Source of the DNA: Trichobilharzia szidati
Lineage: Eukaryota; Platyhelminthes; Trematoda; Strigeidida; Schistosomatidae
NCBI GenBank assembly: GCA_944472155.2
Contig: OX235271.1
Location: 119,541,329-119,605,328 of the forward strand
Direction of reading: 5' to 3'
DNA length: 64,000 nt
Position 1 is the stretch's first letter; each line of letters opens with the position of its first letter. A program made the position numbers and the translations under genes. The notes beneath the pieces are model-generated. The model had not been told where the DNA came from, did no database searches, and was given only the letters and a program-made list of their open reading frames with translations. This document shows, piece by piece, positions 60,189-64,000 of this stretch.

Positions 60189-61290
60189 CAACACCCCATG
60201 AGGCATGCCTTGGTTGTAGACCATAAAGTTGAGTTTTAATTTGCCTGTTTGTGTGATTGCTATTTCGGATTTCCTGATATCCAGTATGACAAGCGCGTTG
60301 ATCTGCAGGAGGATATGAATCATTACTGGAATGTTCATTTGAAATATGAACAGGTGTGGGATTCAAGACATTGTCCATAGAACCTTTCTGACTTGGTGAG
60401 TTGTAAAACTGTTTATCACCTTGGCCGTCAGAGAACCTCTTCCAGAAGTGCTGTGGATCAATCATCACAGAAGAGTCTTTCGTTATTTTTGGTAAATAGG
60501 ATGGTTGGGCACTTAGTGTTCGATTACAAGCGTGATCTTTTGCTGAAGTGCTCGAATTCTCTGGCCCACAAGAATAACTTGACATGCTGCAAGGACTAGG
60601 AGCCCACCTCTGATTATGTTCTTTCCTCACTGCGAAAGGTGTTACTGCACAACCTGAATGAAACAACTCATCACTTTCGGAAAGTGAGTTAGACGAAGCA
60701 GCCCTGCCACTCACAGAAAAACTATCAAATGACCGAGTAAGACCTTGTTCACTCACAAGTGGAGAACATGGCGTAGCAATTATAATACCCGTGGGCTTGG
60801 ATTGTAGTGCAGACACACTTCCGGATGAGGAGGACTTGACAACCTCCTTCATATATCTCTTTGTACGTGGTATTTCCTGTGGTTTTACCGGTATACTTGA
60901 TTTTTGGGGCTTTATTTTATTCACTATTGGTATATTTGGTACGTTCGGGAAGACAGATGAATGAGTTGGTGTGGACTTTGATGCAGATACATTAGTGTAC
61001 GGAGGTTTGTTAGAATAATGAATTTTGTGAGTCACTGGTAAATTTTCAGGATTAACACACTGGTCCAACACTGGTTGAGCAGTAGAATAAGAACATAATG
61101 GAGGGCCTGAATCTGCACTATGATTCCCAGTAGTGTCCTCCTTCACTTTATTAACTTGACCTGAGTTTTCATGCTTAATTTCATTCATATTGTGCACGAA
61201 CAAACGTGGGTATGGTTCGTCTGTGCATTTTTTTGTATATTTTCCTGTGACATTGCTAAGACCAGGCAAAGGCTCCAACTTGCGTTGCAT
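60189..61290 (-). CDS. sav: Salvador exon 1 (N-terminal GKY motif)
   Basis: Near the start the frame reads LEPLPGLSNVTGKYTKKCTD, matching the conserved N-terminal motif of Salvador (in human VQGKYVKKETSPLL, from family knowledge). This ties the exon to the WW exon 26 kb away. The donor is GTAAGT at 60188-60183, ending in phase 1. The 367 codons are otherwise disordered, Ser/Pro/Asn/Lys-rich. The ATG at 61290 is the first in frame; the open frame extends 20 further codons upstream (to a TGA near 61353), so an additional upstream exon or non-AUG start is possible. The assembled protein would be at least 1,390 residues against about 380 in vertebrates. Product: Hippo-pathway scaffold linking MST/Hippo and LATS/Warts kinases. 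Confidence 0.78.
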
Positions 61291-61323
61291 TCGACCGATG
61301 AATGCAGCGACTTTAGCGGACAA

Positions 61324-62330
61324 TTTAGGAATTTTCCTCTTATGAAAAGTTCACCCCTTTGAAGTAACCAAACAAACTATACCGTTCAACCTTTCCAATA
61401 TTCAATATATTTGCTGAAAGACTGTATACAACTAATGATATTTTGTTGTCACGCCTCTGTTTTATTCATCGTCTCTAGACCTTTGAATGATTTCATATCA
61501 AAGATTGTCAAACGTAGCTTTTTTCAAAGTAGTAATCGAGGGATTCTAATTTATTTCTAATTACTCCATAAGTGTCACTACTGAGGTTCTCAGTTATCGT
61601 TTCGCTACACATAACTTCATATTACTCGGGAAGACACTATAAATGAGAAACATAAAGGGACCAGAAATGAAATCTATGTGGTAATCTGTCAAACCAATTT
61701 ATGAGACAAAACAGTGATATATTACACTCTCAGAGGACTGAGAAGGAACGACGAAAAAGGATAGCGAAAGGAGACAAAACGAACAAGAAGGAAAATCGAC
61801 GGAAATATAATGAAAAATTAAGGTGAAGGGTAGGAAGTCCATCAAGTCAACAAAATAAATAATAGCTATGCTTCTTCAATAGATTACGCAAACAACTAAT
61901 TTTCCAATGGTCGTCTATTCTGTTCTTGTTGTTACCAACTGATAAAGCCGTGGCCATGCCAACCAGCAGCAAGCTTCGTAAATTAACAGACACAGTACAA
62001 ATTAAACCAGGCCGCATTGTCAAACAACCTAGGATGGCTGGAACTTGTGTTTCCAAAGGGAACTATTTAATCTCTTTGTGGTGCCTTCAGGTGTTCGTCA
62101 CCCTGAAGCCTGCACTTCAACCTGATGTCAGTTTCAGTCATGTCACAGACGAACATTGGAGATATTGTAGTCAGCTTAACGGGTTTTCCATCAGAAATAG
62201 AACAGGATATTATTCATACATATCCACCTACTCCAGACAATGGGTAGACCGGTTTTAAAGAGCATGCCGGACGAAATCCTTGTTGTGTAACGTTTGTATG
62301 ACTAGGCTAATAGGCGTATCCACTCAACGT
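61324..62330. other. Region upstream of Salvador, unassigned
   Basis: Would contain the Salvador promoter and 5' UTR on the minus strand; no motif is specific enough to call. A plus-strand frame at 61926-62258 (110 codons, including MPTSSKLRKLTDTVQIKPG) overlaps a minus-strand frame at 61847-62056; neither is recognised. Confidence 0.3.
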
Positions 62331-62896
62331 TTATGTAGCGCCATGGATTATGGAGAAATGAAACCGAATCAAATGGTCCGTTACTTCTGAAATTGTAGCG
62401 ATTACTGCTGTTCAAATAAACCTGAGTCGGGTTCTGGATAATGCTAACAAATTCATGTCTATAAATATGCTCAGGATGTGTCGCTACACAGACAGTACAT
62501 TTAAGGTCGATATATCCTTACCAAAAATGATTTTCACTATATTATGATGAAATCTGCAGACGGAATCGAGGCGTGGTGTCAGTGATAGCCACCGCTGAGG
62601 GGGCTTTCCATGAACTTGTTTATTCGAGCCGACTTACTATTATTGAATGCAAGAATCCCTGTCGTGGCTTAGACGTTTGCCCGCTAACATGAGACTGGAA
62701 CGGTATGATCAGGAGTATTAATACAAATTGTACTGATGTTATTTGTAGACTTTTCTAGTCTATTGATAGTAACCAACTGTGAATCACATAGTTAAGCTGC
62801 TGTGCAATTAACTTGTTATATTGGCTCAAACTTGGTTGATCAATAAACCTTCAACTTACCGCCCATCCTTCAATACTGCGTATCTGGTGTTCTACA
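62331..62896 (+). other. Possible BEL/Pao 5' LTR or leader
   Basis: Lies directly upstream of the gag fragment, contains AATAAA at 62842-62847 and TTCTACA (62890-62896), which could be the LTR end. The 5' limit was not located and no second LTR is in the window, so this is a suggestion only. Confidence 0.25.
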
Positions 62897-63229
62897 AACG
62901 TTGAGATCCTGTTTCGTTGAAAGTGTTAATAATTCCCGGTCTACTTTTGTGGATTTATTAGTTCAACTGTCTTTTTTCTGTAAGAAAATACTGATGGTTT
63001 CTTCTGTTTCCTCTAAACTCATTTTGCTCCACTGATGGTTCGCAATTCCGCTTCTTCCGTCAAGTATTGCTTGGCATATATCTTCTGGTTCTAATTTTGG
63101 TGACACTTTACAGTGCCTGGTTCACGGACTCAACCACTACAATGTATCGAAAGCGAAATGATCCATTTTATTGATAAAATGCCTGGGGTTATGGTTCATA
63201 TGTGTGAGGAAAATTTTTTGAGGAGAAAG

Positions 63230-64000
63230 TCGCCTAAATTTGAGCCATAGTCTTATGGTGGGAATTCAGTAGACTATCCTTACTTCATGGAGGAGATTGA
63301 AGTGATGTTGAGGGATAAGTTGAGTGATGAAATAATGCTGATTTATTAATTGAGGCATTGTACTGGTTCTGCCGCTAGTGTGACACAGTTCCGTAATTTC
63401 TTGCCTTCTAAGGAGGGTTAAATGAAGGCAAGGGAAATGCTATGCCAGAGATTTTGAAGGCCATGCATGGTTTCCAAGGGGGTCCTTGACATCATTAAAC
63501 GTAATGGTCAGCAGTTAAGAGATGACTCCAAAGATCTCAATTTATTTTTGGATAGCTTGATGGGCTGTAAAAATATCTCAATATCTTTGAATTACATGAA
63601 CGGTTTGCATTCGAGTTCTCTTATTGAGATAATTGTTAGACGTCTACCTACTAGACTGAAGAGGAATTGAGTTAAGATCACCATCCGCTTAGAGAATGAG
63701 AGCGTCGAACCTGAATTTGATGGCATTTTAAGACTCGTGGAAGATAATTTAAGCCAAAGAATCAGTGAATTCACTGCCATCTTACACCTCAATACCTAGA
63801 CTGACAGATTCAGAAGTGAGGGGGTATGATTTTTGATGAAAGTCTTACAGAGCACTGCAGAACCAGAAAGGTATATTATTTGTCGCATTTCACACCCACC
63901 ACATGAATGTGCTTTCTTAAAGTGCCACCTTTGGAAAGAGTTGAATTCACATATCAGATACTATGTTTTGCTTGTCTGAAAGAAGAACATATGAAAATGA
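63230..64000 (+). pseudogene. BEL/Pao-type gag fragment (runs off window)
   Basis: Plus-strand text in order: PYFMEEIEVMLRDKLSDEIM (63280), LRHCTGSAASVTQFRNFLPS (63350), then VLDIIKRNGQQLRDDSKDLN and SLIEIIVRRLPTRLKRN (63477-63670). It continues after a TGA with VKITIRLENESVEPEFDGIL, and CRISHPPHECAFLKCHLWKE near 63875. This is the layout of the BEL/Pao gag, which carries a packing domain and a C-terminal Cys/His region. Stops (near 63346, 63419, 63670 and 63800) and frame changes make it defective. The element continues past 64000, so the RT was not seen. Confidence 0.6.

Noticed and set aside
61926..62258. Host gene of 110 codons upstream of Salvador
   Set aside because: No recognisable domain, opposite-strand overlap of equal quality, and no splice context; listed only as unassigned.

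Overview
The window looks like part of a blood-fluke (Schistosoma) genome. It is AT-rich, a host gene is split by long introns, and the repeats belong to types known from schistosomes: an RTE-clade LINE of SR2 type, CR1-like LINEs, Gypsy and BEL/Pao LTR elements, and tRNA-related short repeats with hammerhead-ribozyme-like arms. The genus is inferred from this repertoire; no search was run.

Layout. 1-8317: two head-to-tail copies of a defective Gypsy element sharing a central LTR, with a unit of exactly 4154 bp. 8318-19040: decayed ORF1-like debris, a nearly intact RTE LINE on the minus strand (10824-14162, 13-bp target-site duplication) that itself carries a tRNA-derived SINE, then a badly decayed CR1-like LINE on the plus strand. 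19041-25495: mostly old repeat debris. 25496-61290, minus strand: one host gene of about 36 kb that I identify as Salvador (SAV1/sav), the WW- and SARAH-domain scaffold of the Hippo pathway. I could chain nine exons by splice signals and matching intron phase, plus a likely terminal SARAH exon; at least one exon between them was not found. 61291-64000: unassigned sequence, then a BEL/Pao gag fragment running off the edge.

The Salvador introns hold most of the rest. They contain an LTR element with a 5-bp target duplication (intron 1), a decayed RTE LINE (intron 6), an inverted pair of RTE fragments, four tRNA-LINE chimeric SINEs, several fold-back repeats with hammerhead-like arms around a tRNA-like core, a ~92-bp-arm hairpin and a perfect 36-bp inverted repeat.

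How the parts relate. The chimeric SINEs carry sequence resembling both the 5' leader and the 3' tail of the RTE LINE, so that LINE is the likely source of their mobilisation machinery. All autonomous elements seen here are broken. The only gene with evidence of cellular function is Salvador, whose product would be expected to bind Hippo/MST kinase through SARAH and partner proteins through its WW domains.
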